Source of the DNA: Immersiella caudata
Taxonomy: Eukaryota; Ascomycota; Sordariomycetes; Sordariales; Lasiosphaeriaceae
Assembly: GCA_030512335.1 (NCBI GenBank)
Contig: JAULSU010000005.1
Coordinates: 372,001-436,000 of the forward strand
Length of the DNA stretch: 64,000 nucleotides
Direction of reading: 5' to 3'
The first letter of the stretch is position 1. Each line of letters begins with the position of its first letter. Below the pieces are notes generated by a model. It did no database searches. It had not been told where the DNA came from and saw nothing but the letters and a program-made list of their open reading frames with translations. Both the position numbers and the translations under genes were made by a program. Positions 1 through 12,400 of this stretch are shown here, piece after piece.

Positions 1-2597
1 CAATTGGCTCCTTGGGCGCGTTGTCGCGAACCGTTCTGGAGAGAGCGTGGTGGGCGATTCCCAAATGGCCGGGCTACTAGTCACCGATGACGAAATTGAA
101 CGGCTGCAGGGCGGGGCTTGATCTTCCGGGCGCGGGAGGCAGGGAAAGCGAATAGCCCGAAGATAGCGGCGCGATTCTCTGCTGCTGACAAGAGTCAAAG
201 CTTAAGGGTGCACGCTAGAATGTCTGATTCAGAAGTTCACTTTGGATGGCGAGAAACTGGGAAACAAAGCCGGGAACTGGGCGGTGGTGTACACATGGAG
301 ATATAGCAACCCAGCATGTGGCGCCGGGTCCCTGACGTGCTGAGTGGGGAACCCTGACTGCGCCTTCGATCCCGCTGCGCCTGCAGCACCGACTGGCTAC
401 CTCGCTGCCTCTCCCCTGCACCAGCCCAAGCGAACGCGCTCGAAACGAAGCATGGGAACTTGGTGAGGAGACGGGGCGGGGTGGCCAGCCATCCCCGGTC
501 ATCGATACGGCCCGGTCCAAAGCGTTCTAGGCCCCCACTTCCGAAGCTTATCAGATACCGTGTGTTGCATCCGGCTCTTAGCCGCTCCTCCTCGCACATG
601 GCCAAACCACGCCCTGAGAGTGGCTGCTTTGCTGCCGTCCGCGCCCGGGAGCCGGATCGTCTTATTGTCAATGTATTTGACGATGGTCGCAACAGGAGCA
701 CCTCATGAGCGCGGGAATGTTCTCAGTCGAGCCGCACTATGCGCTCCCGTCTCCCGCGCATCAACCGCTCCGACCGAGCCATCGAGAGCTGCAGGCTGAC
801 TGAGGGCAAAAAACTCTTTCCGCTCGCCACCTCGGCCCTGTGACTGAAGAAACTGAGCTGTGGAGAACCAGCTACTGCGAGCCTGCATCTTTCCCTAGCA
901 ATACCACCGCGCCGTCCCCCCACCATCGAGCAGAAAGTCCACATCGGCGTGTGCAGTCATCTCGGCCGCTAGATGTTCGGCTACACGTCGCACGATTCCC
1001 ACAATACCACCTTTAATCTTGGCCCAAGGGGCCTTCAGAATTACAAGCTTCGTTATCTTTGAAGACCAGGCTCAGGTTGTCTCAGATCCCAGCTGACTGA
1101 GACCAATCGGGGCCCAATCATTACTGACGGTGGTCCCTACGTGCAGCAAGAGCTGATAGGCGTTGCGGGACAGGCTCTTGGTTGAGCGAATTTGAGCTGA
1201 GCTGACTGATAGGGAAAAAAATGCAGAGAGCCATCCGCTAACAAATGTGTTAGTTACGCTGGACAATCTAGATGGTGTGTGAGGCCGGCATGAGCTGAAG
1301 CTTCGAGCCATATCGAGGATGGCGAGGAGTGATCGGCGATTTCGGGGACCCCCAACAGAACTGATGTTGCTTCCGCGGGAACCTTGTGTCGTGCCGCGGC
1401 ATCGTTCGAATGCACGACACATTTTGCCTGCTGCGCGATGGGTGAAATGAGTTCAACCACCCACAACCCAGACGGGAGCCCCGTGACGAACCGAAAAAGG
1501 TGTCTTTGAAGTGCAGAGGAGCATCAGAAGCATCTTTGTATGCCCTCAATCTCGAAAAATGAGGCCTGTTGATAATGCTAGGAGGCCTAGACAACTTTTG
1601 ATTGAGCGAGCAGGGAAGCTGGCAAGCTTATTTCTCCCATTGCGTGCTCGCTAGGCCAAATCCCGGGTGTAAATCAAGCTCAGGAAGTGAACCCCATTGA
1701 CGGTCGAGCCCCACAACATTGTCTCGTCTCCGATGAGGGCGATTGGGTGCCCAAGTTCACAGCTCTGGAGTGAAGTGGAGGAGTCTGTGGCGGGTTGCCC
1801 CTCCGTATCAGGTACATCCAACCGACACAATCAGTGTCGTGAACCTGGCAATACATAAGCATGAAGCTCTTTTGCGACCCTCTACAAATCTTCGGCATGG
1901 AGCTGGTTTCTGTCAAGGCTCCTGGGATATTATTCATCTGGGCTCAACAGTTAGCACATACTGACTTTTCCTCGAAACAAGGAGCGGATACATCTCGACG
2001 CTGAGGATGTACCACGACACGATTGTGTCCGCTTCGTCCTCGGGGAGCCGGTCACAGAATCTAAGGTGGTACTGTTCCACAGCAGACGCGAGGTCTCGGA
2101 TGCCCAGACCCCCACCTAGAGACGGTTGAATGCCTTAAAGCATGGGTGGGGGTGTGAGCTGCGTGTGAGGGGAATTATTTTACCTACTGCATCGGAAAGT
2201 CCAAGGCGGGGATGCGGTGGTCATCCATCGGGACTGAGTCTTCCCGGAGTTCAATTCATCGGGAAACGAGTGTGAGAATTAGGAGTAAATGTCGTGATGC
2301 GGTCTCACCTCCCACCTGTGGTTTTGATGGTCAAGGTTCGTTGAAGGCGGACAAGCTTGGTTGGTGAACCCCACCAAGGTGCCCCGCTCCACAGCAGCCT
2401 CACTCGACTGCAAACTCGCTGTGATTGGGCGATTGAGCTCAGCTCTTGGCGGTCTCCAACGTCTGAATTTAATTTTTCGTGCACCTGCAGCGACGGCAGA
2501 AAGATTTGCACGGCTTTTGGTGTTGCTCGACCACCGCAACAGCAACTAATCTTGCTCAGCGCAGCTTGGTCGGCAAGAAAAAAACCGTCAGTCAAGC
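1..2597. other. Intergenic region, no supported gene
   Basis: No reading frame here looks like a conserved protein. The open frames are short, overlap on both strands and lack good ATG contexts. The only protein-like stretch is a possible reverse-transcriptase relic on the minus strand, listed separately. The last few hundred bases are presumably the promoter and leader of the MPP10 gene that follows. Confidence 0.6.
1934..2134 (-). pseudogene. Possible non-LTR retroelement reverse-transcriptase relic
   Basis: A 66-codon minus-strand frame closed by stops on both sides contains the motif LGGGLGIRDL, followed by a stretch with HLRF and a WY pair. A GGLGIRDL-type motif is typical of the region just after the polymerase core in non-LTR retrotransposons. 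Nothing recognisable precedes or follows it, so if real it is a short decayed fragment. The call rests on motif resemblance only. Confidence 0.25.
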
Positions 2598-4886
2598 ATG
2601 GAAGCGCCAGACAGCGTGGCATCTTCTGTTACCTCGACTTCCCATACGCTCACCCACACACCGAGCCTGAACATGTCGCGGGCTTCGGCTACCAGCGGGC
2701 CCCAAGAGGGCTCTGCCATCGCCCTCTTCCTCGACTCGACCAACCCCTCCAACCGCCATGTCTTCATCCAGCCGCCACCACTCCTCTCGGCCGGCTCTCT
2801 CCAGCTCGCCAAGGACACCCTCGACGGCTTGGCCGGTCAGGTTGTCGACCAGCAGCAGGCGAGGCTGCGCGAGGCTGGAAAGAAGAGGAAACGAGCAACG
2901 CAGGACAGAAATGCTATACTAAAGCTGCGGAAACTTCATATCGACGGCTTCGAGACCGGCCAGGTCTGGCAGCAAGCGAAAAAGATCATCAACAGCACCC
3001 TTCAGGAGTCGATCCAACTGCTTGAGGAGCTCCAAGAAAGTAACGAAGTCGAGGGACCAGACTCCGAGGGGGCCAAGGTCGTCGAGTTTGGCGAGGATGG
3101 CTTCGAGGTAGATTCGGAGGAGGAGGAGGATGCTAGTGCATCTTCGCAGTCTGGTGATGAGGGGGATAGCGAAGACCTCGACGACGAATCGGACGGTTTT
3201 GATGTCAGCGATGATGAAGAGTTGGAAGGCCTGGAAGATGATGACTCCGATGTTGAGGTCGACGGCGAGGGCGAAGATGAGGATGGTGTAGGGGGGCTGG
3301 AGGAGGAAGATGAGGACGAGGAGGACGAAGACGAGGGGCATGAAGAGTCGGCTGCAGAACTCGAGGTGGACCCAACCGGTCTCAACGACGGATTCTTTTC
3401 TCTTAAGGAGTTCAACAAGCAGACCCAATGGTTTGAGGCCCAGGATGCTCGTGCGGATCCCAACACGGACAACCACAGCGATGACGAATCGATAGACTGG
3501 CACGGCGATCCCTTCTCGGCATCAGCCAAGAAATCTTCGAGAGGGATAGACGACGATGATGACCAAGGAGAGGATGAGGAGTCAGACGTTGACATGGAAG
3601 CGGCAGCTAACCCGGCAAAGCCCGGGAAGGACCGTCTCAGCTTTGACGACAACGATGAAGATGACGATGAAGGCGACCAAGCGGGCGACTTGGGCGATTT
3701 GGGGGAGATGGACCTGACTGCAAACGACATCTACTACAAAGACTTCTTTGCGCCACCTGCAAAGAAGAAGAAGAACAATTACTTCCCAAAAAAGCGCCAA
3801 GCACTCGAAATATCACAACCAGACGAGGCGGACATCGAGAGAGCTCAAAATGATGTTCGCCGTGATCTCTTCGAAGACGACTCCGAGAGATCCGACTCTG
3901 AGGATGGCCTATCTGATGCTTCAGCTGGTGACCCGAAGTCGCGCCGCTCTGCACATGAAAGGAGACAAGCCAAGCTGGCTGCTGAAATCCGGAAACTCGA
4001 GTCTGAACTTGTTGCCAAGCGAGCGTGGACTCTCTCCGGTGAGGCGGCGGCAGTGGATCGTCCAGTAAACTCGCTGCTCGAGGAAGACCTCGACTTTGAG
4101 CATGTCGGCAAGCCAGTGCCCATCATCACGGAGGAGGTTTCCGAGTCGATAGAGGCCATCATAAAGCGCCGTATTCTCGCCCAAGAATTCGATGAAGTCC
4201 TCAGACGACGTCCAGACACGCTAGGGAATCCCAACAAAGCCCGGCGCGGGCTTGTTGATGTCGAAGACACAAAAGGAAAGCAAAGCTTGGCCGAGATTTA
4301 TGAGGAGGAGCACATCAAAAAGTCCAATCCGGGTGCTTATGTCAGCGCAGCCGACGAGAAGCTTTCCCGCGACGAGCAGGAGATCATCAATATGTGGAAG
4401 GATGTCAGCGCCAAGCTTGATGCCCTCAGCAGCTGGCATTACAAGCCGAAGCCAGCGGCACCGACGCTTAGTGTTGTCGCGGATGTTGCTACGGTGGCCA
4501 TGGAAGATGCCCAGCCGACAACAGCCCAAGGTGTTTCGGGTGGTGAGAGCAGGATGGCACCCCAGGAGGTGTACGCGCCAGGCAAGGCTACGGCTGAGCA
4601 GGGTGAGGTCGTGGCCAAGAGCGGTCTGCCCATTGCTCGCCAGGAGATGAACCGAGAGGAGAAGCTGCGCAGACGCCGCAGAGACAAGGAGCGCATCCGC
4701 AAGGCAGGCGGTCTCGATGCCACCAAGCCGCTCAGCAAGAAGGCCCAGGCCGAAAGGGAGACAATGAGCGACCTGAAGAAGGGAGGAGTCAAGGTCATCA
4801 ACCGTAAGGGCGAGGTCATGGGGCTGGATGGAAAGAAGGCTGGAGAGAAGACCACAGCCCCCACGAGTGGCAGCCTGAAGCTCTAA
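2598..4886 (+). CDS. MPP10: U3 snoRNP protein Mpp10
   Basis: Intronless gene for a 762-residue protein of the Mpp10 family. Mpp10 is a nucleolar component of the U3 snoRNP/SSU processome, needed for the early pre-18S rRNA cleavages and working with Imp3 and Imp4. The sequence shows the family layout: an N-terminal region with a coiled-coil-like stretch (about 60-150); long acidic Glu/Asp tracts (about 165-255 and 310-365) broken by the conserved segment around GLNDGFFSLKEFN; the conserved FFAPPAKKKK block near 385; and a basic C-terminal third with EKLRRRRRDKERIRKAGG near 685. A second in-frame ATG lies 25 codons downstream, so the mature start could be shorter. The length fits filamentous-fungal members. 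A recognisable family with high confidence. Confidence 0.93.
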   Translation: MEAPDSVASSVTSTSHTLTHTPSLNMSRASATSGPQEGSAIALFLDSTNPSNRHVFIQPPPLLSAGSLQLAKDTLDGLAGQVVDQQQARLREAGKKRKRATQDRNAILKLRKLHIDGFETGQVWQQAKKIINSTLQESIQLLEELQESNEVEGPDSEGAKVVEFGEDGFEVDSEEEEDASASSQSGDEGDSEDLDDESDGFDVSDDEELEGLEDDDSDVEVDGEGEDEDGVGGLEEEDEDEEDEDEGHEESAAELEVDPTGLNDGFFSLKEFNKQTQWFEAQDARADPNTDNHSDDESIDWHGDPFSASAKKSSRGIDDDDDQGEDEESDVDMEAAANPAKPGKDRLSFDDNDEDDDEGDQAGDLGDLGEMDLTANDIYYKDFFAPPAKKKKNNYFPKKRQALEISQPDEADIERAQNDVRRDLFEDDSERSDSEDGLSDASAGDPKSRRSAHERRQAKLAAEIRKLESELVAKRAWTLSGEAAAVDRPVNSLLEEDLDFEHVGKPVPIITEEVSESIEAIIKRRILAQEFDEVLRRRPDTLGNPNKARRGLVDVEDTKGKQSLAEIYEEEHIKKSNPGAYVSAADEKLSRDEQEIINMWKDVSAKLDALSSWHYKPKPAAPTLSVVADVATVAMEDAQPTTAQGVSGGESRMAPQEVYAPGKATAEQGEVVAKSGLPIARQEMNREEKLRRRRRDKERIRKAGGLDATKPLSKKAQAERETMSDLKKGGVKVINRKGEVMGLDGKKAGEKTTAPTSGSLKL

Positions 4887-5597
4887 AGTATTTAATTGAG
4901 TGTTGGCATCATCCAGGAGTACGGTTGTTGGTGCATTTGAGCTCCAGGGTTTCGAGTTGTCAATATTGGGCCTCAGAAGATTTGTTTGGAGTTTTCCAGC
5001 ATCTTGTCGCAATAATGCAATCTTCTGCATCGAGTACCGAAATTCTGAGCCTGCATGTACAAACCATTTCCGTGGTGGTAGAAACAAGTATGACACCCAT
5101 CCCTGGGCCCCTTGATCGGAAGTCGTCCCTGTGTCTTTGCATTCTCGGTAGGCCTTGCTGTTCAAGATTAGGGCATATGGAGATCCCTCTGATGCCTCTT
5201 TGCAGTCAGAAAGCATGCCTTTAGATGTATCACAGGGCTCCCGCCTTTCTGACCGATCTTCGAATTCATTTTTATGATGAGTGTCAGTTTTTCAAAAATC
5301 GCTGTGAAGATGCCCATGAAGGTTTATGACGTTGGGACCGTTGTCATGATCCGGAAAAACCCCCCCACCACAGTGTGTGGGTCCGGGAGCTGCCAATTGA
5401 ACCAACCAAAGTGCCAGCTTTATTGCTTAGTCCTCTGAGCAGCGAGAAGCGAAAAGCGCTCGGCTCGCATATCAACGAACGTCGCCATTGATTTTGGGTG
5501 GGAGGCAACAATCGAGCTCGACGTCGCCCTTACCAAACACCTCCCAATTGGGACCTCTCCGCTCCTTTTGGCCTTTTCCAGTAGAGCTCCCAACATT
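4887..5597. other. Intergenic region between MPP10 and the NDUFS7 gene
   Basis: About 0.7 kb holding the 3' region of MPP10 and the promoter and leader of the complex I subunit gene, both on the plus strand. The open frames are short and unconserved. Nothing else is seen. Confidence 0.6.
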
Positions 5598-6399
5598 ATG
5601 CTCTCCTCCGCGAGGACAGGAGCCTCGCTGGCGCTCCGAGGTGCGTGCGACTGAAGACCGTCAATCCCGACTGCGATAGCTAACATCCCGATCAATGCAG
5701 CTGCCACAAGGCCGTCCGTCCAGCTCGTCCCCTTCCGTGCCGCCGCCGCCATTTCGTACTCTTCTCGCAAGGATGCCGCGAGCGCCGTCCAGCCGCACGG
5801 TGGATATGGGGTCGCCAAGCGCGAGCGGAAGGAGGTGCCGCTTCCCAGCCAGGAGGGCACCAAGGGCGTCGTGCAATACGCGCTGTATGTTGCCTGTCAA
5901 TTCGAATATACCGGCGTCCGGAGCAAGTCCCGCTGACAAAACTTCTAGGACCACCCTCGATATCATCACCAACTGGGCCCGCCAGTCCTCCCTCTGGCCC
6001 ATGACCTTCGGTCTCGCCTGCTGCGCCGTGGAAATGATGCACCTCTCGACCCCCCGCTACGATCAAGATCGTCTCGGTATCATTTTCCGTGCCTCGCCGC
6101 GTCAGTCCGACGTGATGATCGTCGCCGGCACGCTGACCAACAAGATGGCGCCCGCCCTGCGCCAGGTCTACGATCAGATGCCCGAGCCGCGCTGGGTTAT
6201 CTCGATGGGTTCGTGCGCCAACGGTGGCGGCTACTACCATTACAGCTACAGCGTGGTGCGTGGCTGTGATCGTATCGTCCCTGTGGATGTGTACGTTCCG
6301 GGGTGCCCGCCGACGAGCGAGGCGTTGATGTATGGTATCTTCCAGCTGCAGCGGAAGATGCGGAACACGAAGATTACAAGGATGTGGTACCGCAAGTAG
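5598..6399 (+). CDS. NDUFS7: NADH:ubiquinone oxidoreductase 20 kDa subunit (PSST/NDUFS7)
   Basis: Three exons, 5598-5640, 5701-5884 and 5949-6399, with 60- and 64-nt introns, encode 225 residues. This is the nuclear-encoded core subunit that carries iron-sulfur cluster N2, the last electron carrier before ubiquinone in mitochondrial complex I. The four cluster ligands are visible: the tandem Cys pair at about 100-101 ([10 protein letters not shown]), Cys165 in [10 protein letters not shown] and Cys195 in VPGCPP. The N-terminus ([18 protein letters not shown]) is Arg/Ser/Ala-rich and free of acidic residues, as expected of a mitochondrial presequence. The short first exon is justified because it supplies the only suitable ATG and keeps phase. 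The second intron has a GCTGAC branch site 14 nt before its acceptor. Confidence 0.95.
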
Positions 6400-6843
6400 A
6401 TGGTGGCGGTGGCACTCGGGATGGCGGTGGGGGGAGGACATGAGAATGCAATTATCAGTTATTGGGTTCTGCTAAAATGGGCGAGTCGATGGGTTGGTCG
6501 GCATGGCGAGAGTGGCTTAGATTGTGGACTATGTACATACGGCCTAGAACTCCGTTCACATAATACACGGTTGTAAAGTACCCTTCTGGCTTGAGTGATG
6601 ACTGGTGGAATCTCTGTTAACAAAAGCCCTCTCACCAGACCAAGAAGTGACAGAGCCCAATTCCCGCGAGTCTCACGACTAGTAAATTGTACTCTTATAT
6701 TTCTCTCAAAACCATAAAAGCACACCTAACCGACACTGCAGTTCCCGACCTCCGTAACGCCAGTATCATGTCATCAACACCCTTGACTGCTGTCACCTAT
6801 TCCCAAACTAACAACCGACAAGTCAACTTCACCTTCCTTCGTC
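6400..6843. other. Convergent intergenic region
   Basis: A 444-bp segment between the 3' ends of the NDUFS7 gene (plus) and the gamma-tubulin gene (minus). It holds only the two 3' untranslated regions as far as can be seen. Confidence 0.6.
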
Positions 6844-8533
6844 CTAGCCCATCCTCTTGTCCGCTTCAGCCGAATCATTCTTATCACCGAAATCAGGATT
6901 GAGATAATCAGGATTCTCAGCTGCCTCGTACTCTGCAATAAGATCGGTGACGACTTCCTTGGCCTCATCAAACTCATTGAGGTTATCTGCGAAAGGGGCA
7001 GTCTTCTTATATCCCTCCAAGAAGGCATTGCGTTTGCGCATACCGTCGTATTGGCGGAATATTCTTTTGAAGAGCTGGATGCGGTTAGCAGGGCGTTTTT
7101 GGTTGACAACATCGGGGACATACCGTGGCAATGCTGGTATGGTTGGCGAGCATGAGGCCGCTGACGCGGTGCGCCATGGGGATGTACGGGCTTCTTTTGG
7201 TGAGCGCAACTTGGATGCTGGCAGGACCCCAGGGGATAAATGTTGCAAGACGTCGTTCCCGGATGCGAAGTAAGCTCTTGTGTACGTCAGTGGGATCGAC
7301 TTCTCCTTGGATGACGTTGAGAATGGAGATGTAGCAGCTCTTCTTGCCAGGAACGGTTGACACCATGCGGTTCTTGGGTTGGAGGAGTCGCCTCATGACG
7401 TCTAGTACTGTTGTCTTCCGGACGGTCTTGGCTTGCTCGACCTGATCGCCCGTAAAGGGAGTGTAGGATGTCATGAGGAAGTGGCATCTTGGTGTGGGAA
7501 TGAGGGAGGCCAGGATGCTGACCAGGTCGTTGTGCATGTAACCAGGATACCTGAGAGTAGTGGTACTTGCGGACATAACTGTCGATACAAGTTGGTTTGT
7601 TTGGTGGAATGAGGGTTCCTGCATATGGAGTCTGTCGGCGGCGATATGTGACAACGCGCCGTTGTCTAAAACAACGACAGAGTCGGCATTCTGAGTAAGT
7701 CTCCTCATGGCCAGCATGCTGTTGTAAGGATGGACCACGACGTCTCCCGAATTGGTGGTGTCCGGGAAGACGGAGTAGGTTTGGATGATCTTCTTGGGAA
7801 ACCTGTCGTTTAGTTTTTCTAAGAGGAACGAACCAAGACCGGACCCGGTGCCTCCAGCGATGGAATGCAGCATCATGAACCCCTATCCATAGTCAGCACC
7901 TGTGGTGAGTCGCTGAATCTGTTGACCAACCTCCAGGGAGTCGCTCCCGTCTGCTTCCCGATCGATCATCTCCATGATTTCCTCGTGCACCAACTCTCCT
8001 GTTTGGTAGCCATCACCCCAGTTGTTTCCCGCTCCCACGCCATTTTTCCCGACGTAGAAGTTCTCGGGGTTGTATATGTTCTTGTACGGACCCGTTTGTA
8101 TTCCGTTGATGACCTAGGCAGAGTTAGAACCCGTGTGGTTGAGCGTTACTGAAGAACCATACCCGAGGCTCCAAGTCAATTAGGATAGCCCTGGGAATGT
8201 AGCGTGTGTCGTCGCTCTGGTAGTAGAACACATCCTTGCGGTCACCGCCTTCTGTCGCGAAGTCTTCAAGGTTCCCGTCCTGGCTGATTCCGTGCTCCTG
8301 GCAAAGCTGCTGCCAAAACTGACTGCCGACTTCAACCGAGTTAGCTACTCGTCAACGACGCCGGCTTTTCGCGACAAGAAAGCGGCGCAAAGGGGTGCCA
8401 GCCGAGCGGGGACATTTGCGAGCTGACTTACTGCTGTTGCCGCACTGGCCGGCCTGGATTGTAATTATCTCCCTTCTTTGAATTAGCAACAGTTCTTCGA
8501 TACGAGCATAGCGGTATCTGCGTACCTTGGCAT
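6844..8533 (-). CDS. Gamma-tubulin
   Basis: Six exons read on the minus strand: 8526-8533, 8432-8472, 8163-8329, 7931-8113, 7124-7882 and 6844-7074, encoding 462 residues. Gamma-tubulin is the microtubule-nucleating tubulin of the spindle pole body and gamma-tubulin ring complex. Visible features are the N-terminal [15 protein letters not shown], the GTP-binding signature [10 protein letters not shown] at about 142-151, and gamma-specific wording such as [14 protein letters not shown] and [16 protein letters not shown]. The C-terminus ends in an acidic tail ([11 protein letters not shown]...). The first exon is only 8 nt (ATG CCA AG). Introns are 53, 102, 49, 48 and 49 nt; all exon phases join to one frame. 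The length and motifs rule out alpha- or beta-tubulin. Confidence 0.95.
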
Positions 8534-9488
8534 TCTGGCGGCATTTGCGACGAGATACTGGTCGTCGGGGGGGAAGTCGTACACTTCGTTGTCGACGCGT
8601 CAAGTTGAAGCCGTTACGTGACGCGAATTTTGGACCCCGCCAAAGATTTGGAGGGGCAAGCATCAGGCTTCGTCCCGCTGCTGCTGCTGCTGCTGCTGCT
8701 GTATCCGTATGTCGTGCGCATTAGACCACAGCTCGTAACCATCCATGCTTAAACGTGCTCCGTGATATGCATCTTCCAGTTATGCCGTATCTCGTCCCGC
8801 TGCGACAAACATTGCAATCGGTTAGGATGGGTTGGCATCAAAGATATATCTTCTATGTCCTGCAACGGACGGGCTCCCGCCGTATCACGTTGTAATATAC
8901 CGAATTTACAATACTCTTCGCCCTGTATTCCAGTCTTGGCAGCCGTGTATCGCGTCGTGTGGGGGCCGCTTGGTGACGTCCTACCCCTGTCGCAACCCAT
9001 GCTCGTAATATCAGCGCTGGGATCCAGCTCGCAACTCCAACCTTGTTTCGCCTTGCCTGCGTCCATCCAAAACTGGGGAGTCGTGCCGTGTCCCAGGAAC
9101 CTGAATCTACAATACGAACAAGATCTCGAAACGCGCAATCGGAGTCCGGAATCATCGATTGATCAATAGCTGCTCCCCGCTGATGGTATTCACCCCGCGA
9201 TTCCAGTTCCATCGTCCCAACCTGGAAACAACGGCTCCGCCTGCAAGTTACGCAGCGGCCAGTGACTGGCGCCACGACGTTCGATCCGACATCTCGCCCG
9301 ACGACAACACACTCCCTACGCAGTTGCTCCGCCTCGCCGTAATTCGCGCAGCACTGATTGGCACAAGCTTGCCTTAGCCTCGCTGTTGGATTGTCTGCTT
9401 TTCATGGAGGTTTGCCGGCACGGCATGTTTCGCTATATACGGCTTTAGTATTTGTTGAGGCCTCGGCAAGGGCCGGAACACTCCCGCC
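8534..9488. other. Divergent promoter region of gamma-tubulin and phospholipase D
   Basis: About 0.95 kb between two genes transcribed away from each other. It contains a GCT microsatellite (listed separately) close to the gamma-tubulin start. The open frames on both strands are unconserved and no other feature is seen. Confidence 0.6.
8677..8701. repeat. GCT trinucleotide microsatellite
   Basis: Eight perfect GCT units plus one extra G, about 145 bp upstream of the gamma-tubulin ATG. It lies in the presumed leader or promoter and is not in a supported reading frame. Confidence 0.9.
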
Positions 9489-12400
9489 ATGGCAGAAAGT
9501 CCCCGAACGGATCCCGGGGTGACGCCGCGTCAAGAGACAACACTGTCGTCCGGCAAGCTCGGTGAGCTACCGATGATCCCACAGGCGCGGACCCTTGTGG
9601 CCACCTCGCCCATTGGCTCCGACCTATTCGATTTCGCAAACAAACCAAGCTCCTTACGCGGTCAGACAGTCCCGGAGAACGAGCCCGTCGACTACATTAA
9701 CGGCAGTACACCTAACGACCGAATATCCCCTATATCCGAACCCGCCCTGCCTACGTGGTCGTCAACTTTGTCGACTCTGAATACCGACCTGCCTCCCAAC
9801 CCACCCCCTGGGCCTGTTGACACTCCCGAGGCTAGCTCACCAATTGTGTCGCGAAGGAGCGTACAGTTTGCTCGCGACGATGCTCCCGAACTATCACACT
9901 CGAGACAGGGATCGTGGGATACAAGGGACGCTATTGGAAAAATTCGTGGTTCGTCATTCATGGCGAAGTTGAAGGAACTCGCGGGCCCCAGCCCCATGGC
10001 GCAAAGCACCAAGGCTTCATATTTAACCCCTGAGCTCGGGTCTCCGGGGGGCTCCCCGACAGTAACGCGTCACACAACGCGCGCTGCTCGTGCTGCCGAT
10101 GAGGGTAGTGATGCCGATGCCGACGCGGAGGAGACGGCGGACGAGGCAGCAGCCGCGGGCATTGCTAAGGGCAAGCAGAAGAAGAAGAGGCGGATGAGAA
10201 GGCCAAAAATGGATTCATATTCGACCCCGAACACTCCGCGACTCGCCAGCATGGCTTCCGAACTCCCCAGTGGACATGGTCGACTTGGCTTTCTGAAGCG
10301 GCCACCCCATCTCGGTGGCTCTGAAAATGGGGATCACGGTGGCGTGTCTGAAGGGGAGGGCCGAGACCGGCTAACAAGGGAGCATCGCCCGATTCCCAGA
10401 AGGCCTGCGCCTTGGATTCCCACTGCGGCCCGGCCCGGCGGTGACCCTGAGGATGCCGAGAGCCCATCCGGCCGGGGAATGAGCCACCATTTCCGGCGAC
10501 TGTCTGCATTAGGCGGCGGAGCTTCTGACGGCGATGCAATGACTCCCAGGAGACCCTTTTTCAGTGGCGACAGGGCGACAACTTTTGGAGCTCAGAAATG
10601 GCGGCAAGTAAAGAACACGTTGAAGCTCCTGCGGCAGAAGGGGAAAGATGAAAACTTTGACTACTACAAGTCTGCAGAGCTCATGGCAGAGCTCCGAGCG
10701 GTTGCGCCAGCCGTCTTGATCCTCGCAAGCATGATCCAGCGGGACGAGCACGGAAACAAAAGGATCCCTGTCCTACTGGAGCAGCTGAGACTGCGAGTCA
10801 AGGACAGCGTTCCCATGGAAGACAAGGACAGCGAGAGGCATTGGTTATTCACCATAGAGTTGGAATACGGCAGCGGTCCCAGTCAGATGAAGTGGACCAT
10901 CAAGCGCACGATCAAGGACATCTTGAACCTTCATTGGAAGTACAAGCTGACGCTCTCCAATGAGAGGTTCCCTTCAACCCGTCTCGACCTCGGCGCGAAG
11001 CCGAAGCAGCCACGCTTTCCCCTGTCTGCCTTTCCCTACCTACGTGGCGTTCGAGGGCTAGACAACAGTTCTTCCGAGGAGGACCTCCCCGAAGGTCGGC
11101 CCGGGGACGAGACTGCGGCTGAAGGTACTGCCGGAGAGGCCACAGTTGCCGAAGGGACCGACGTAGATGAGCGGCCGCATATGAGAAAACGGAAATCCCG
11201 CATAGCCGTCCTGGGCGGTCGGCGAAAAAGCTCGGCCTTGGGCTCGGTCGCTGATCTTACGCAGAGCGCGGCCGAGGCGAGGAGAAAGTATGTTGAGCGC
11301 CAACAGAAGATGCTCGAAAAGTATCTGCAGGAGATGATCCGCTGGCTCATGTTCCGTGCCGATAGCAATCGTCTGTGTAGGTTCCTTGAGCTGTCTGCCC
11401 TCGGGGTGCGTCTGGCCGCCGAGGGCAGCTATCATGGAAAGGAGTGTTACTTGCACATCCAGTCCTCCAAGGGGCTCGACTTCCGTCGGGTGCTGACCCC
11501 CGGAAAAGTGATCGCTCGGCACAGCCGAAAGTGGTTTTTGGTTCGCCAGAGCTATATTGTCTGTGTTGAGTCGCCCGAAAACATGAACATCTACGATGTC
11601 TATCTCGTCGACTCCAAGTTTGGCATTGTTTCTAAGAAGAATAAGGGCAAGCAGCTCGCGTCCAAGAGCAATGACGGCGAGGAGGGCATCGAGAACCTGG
11701 ATCTTACGGCCAACCATCCGCTGACCAAGCACCACACTCTCAAGATAGTAACATCAGAGCGCACCGTGAGGTTGTTCTCTCCGAACCAGCATCTCATCCA
11801 GCAGTTCGAAGAGTCGGTCGTGGAGATGCTGAAGAACACGCCGTGGCACTGGGAGAACAGATTCAACAGCTTTGCTCCAGTGCGAACCGGCGTCCACGCG
11901 CAATGGCTCGTTGATGGGCGAGACTACATGTGGAATGTGTCGCGGGCTATCAGCATGGCCAAGGACGTCATCTATATCCACGATTGGTGGTTGAGTCCAG
12001 AGCTCTACATGAGGCGGCCTGCATGTATCAGCCAGAAATGGCGGCTTGACCGCCTCCTCCAGAGGAAGGCCGAGCAAGGAGTGAAGATCTTTGTTATTGT
12101 CTACCGAAACGTTGAAGCCGCCGTTCCGATCGACTCGGAGTACACCAAGTTCTCGTTGCTTAACCTGCACCCGAACATCTTTGTGCAGCGATCGCCGAAC
12201 CAGTTCAAGAAGAATCAGTTCTTCTTCGCCCACCACGAAAAGATCGTCATTGTGGACCACGACATCGCGTTTGTGGGTGGCATCGACCTTTGCTTCGGCC
12301 GCTGGGACTGCCCACAGCACCCAGTTGCGGATGACAAGCCGACAGGTTTCGAGCCCCAGGATAACCCCAAAGATGCGGAGCACTGCCAACTCTTTCCGGG

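Noticed and set aside
3002..3730. Ser-rich minus-strand frame opposite MPP10
   Set aside because: It is the complement of the Glu/Asp codon tracts of MPP10, so the serine runs are an artefact.
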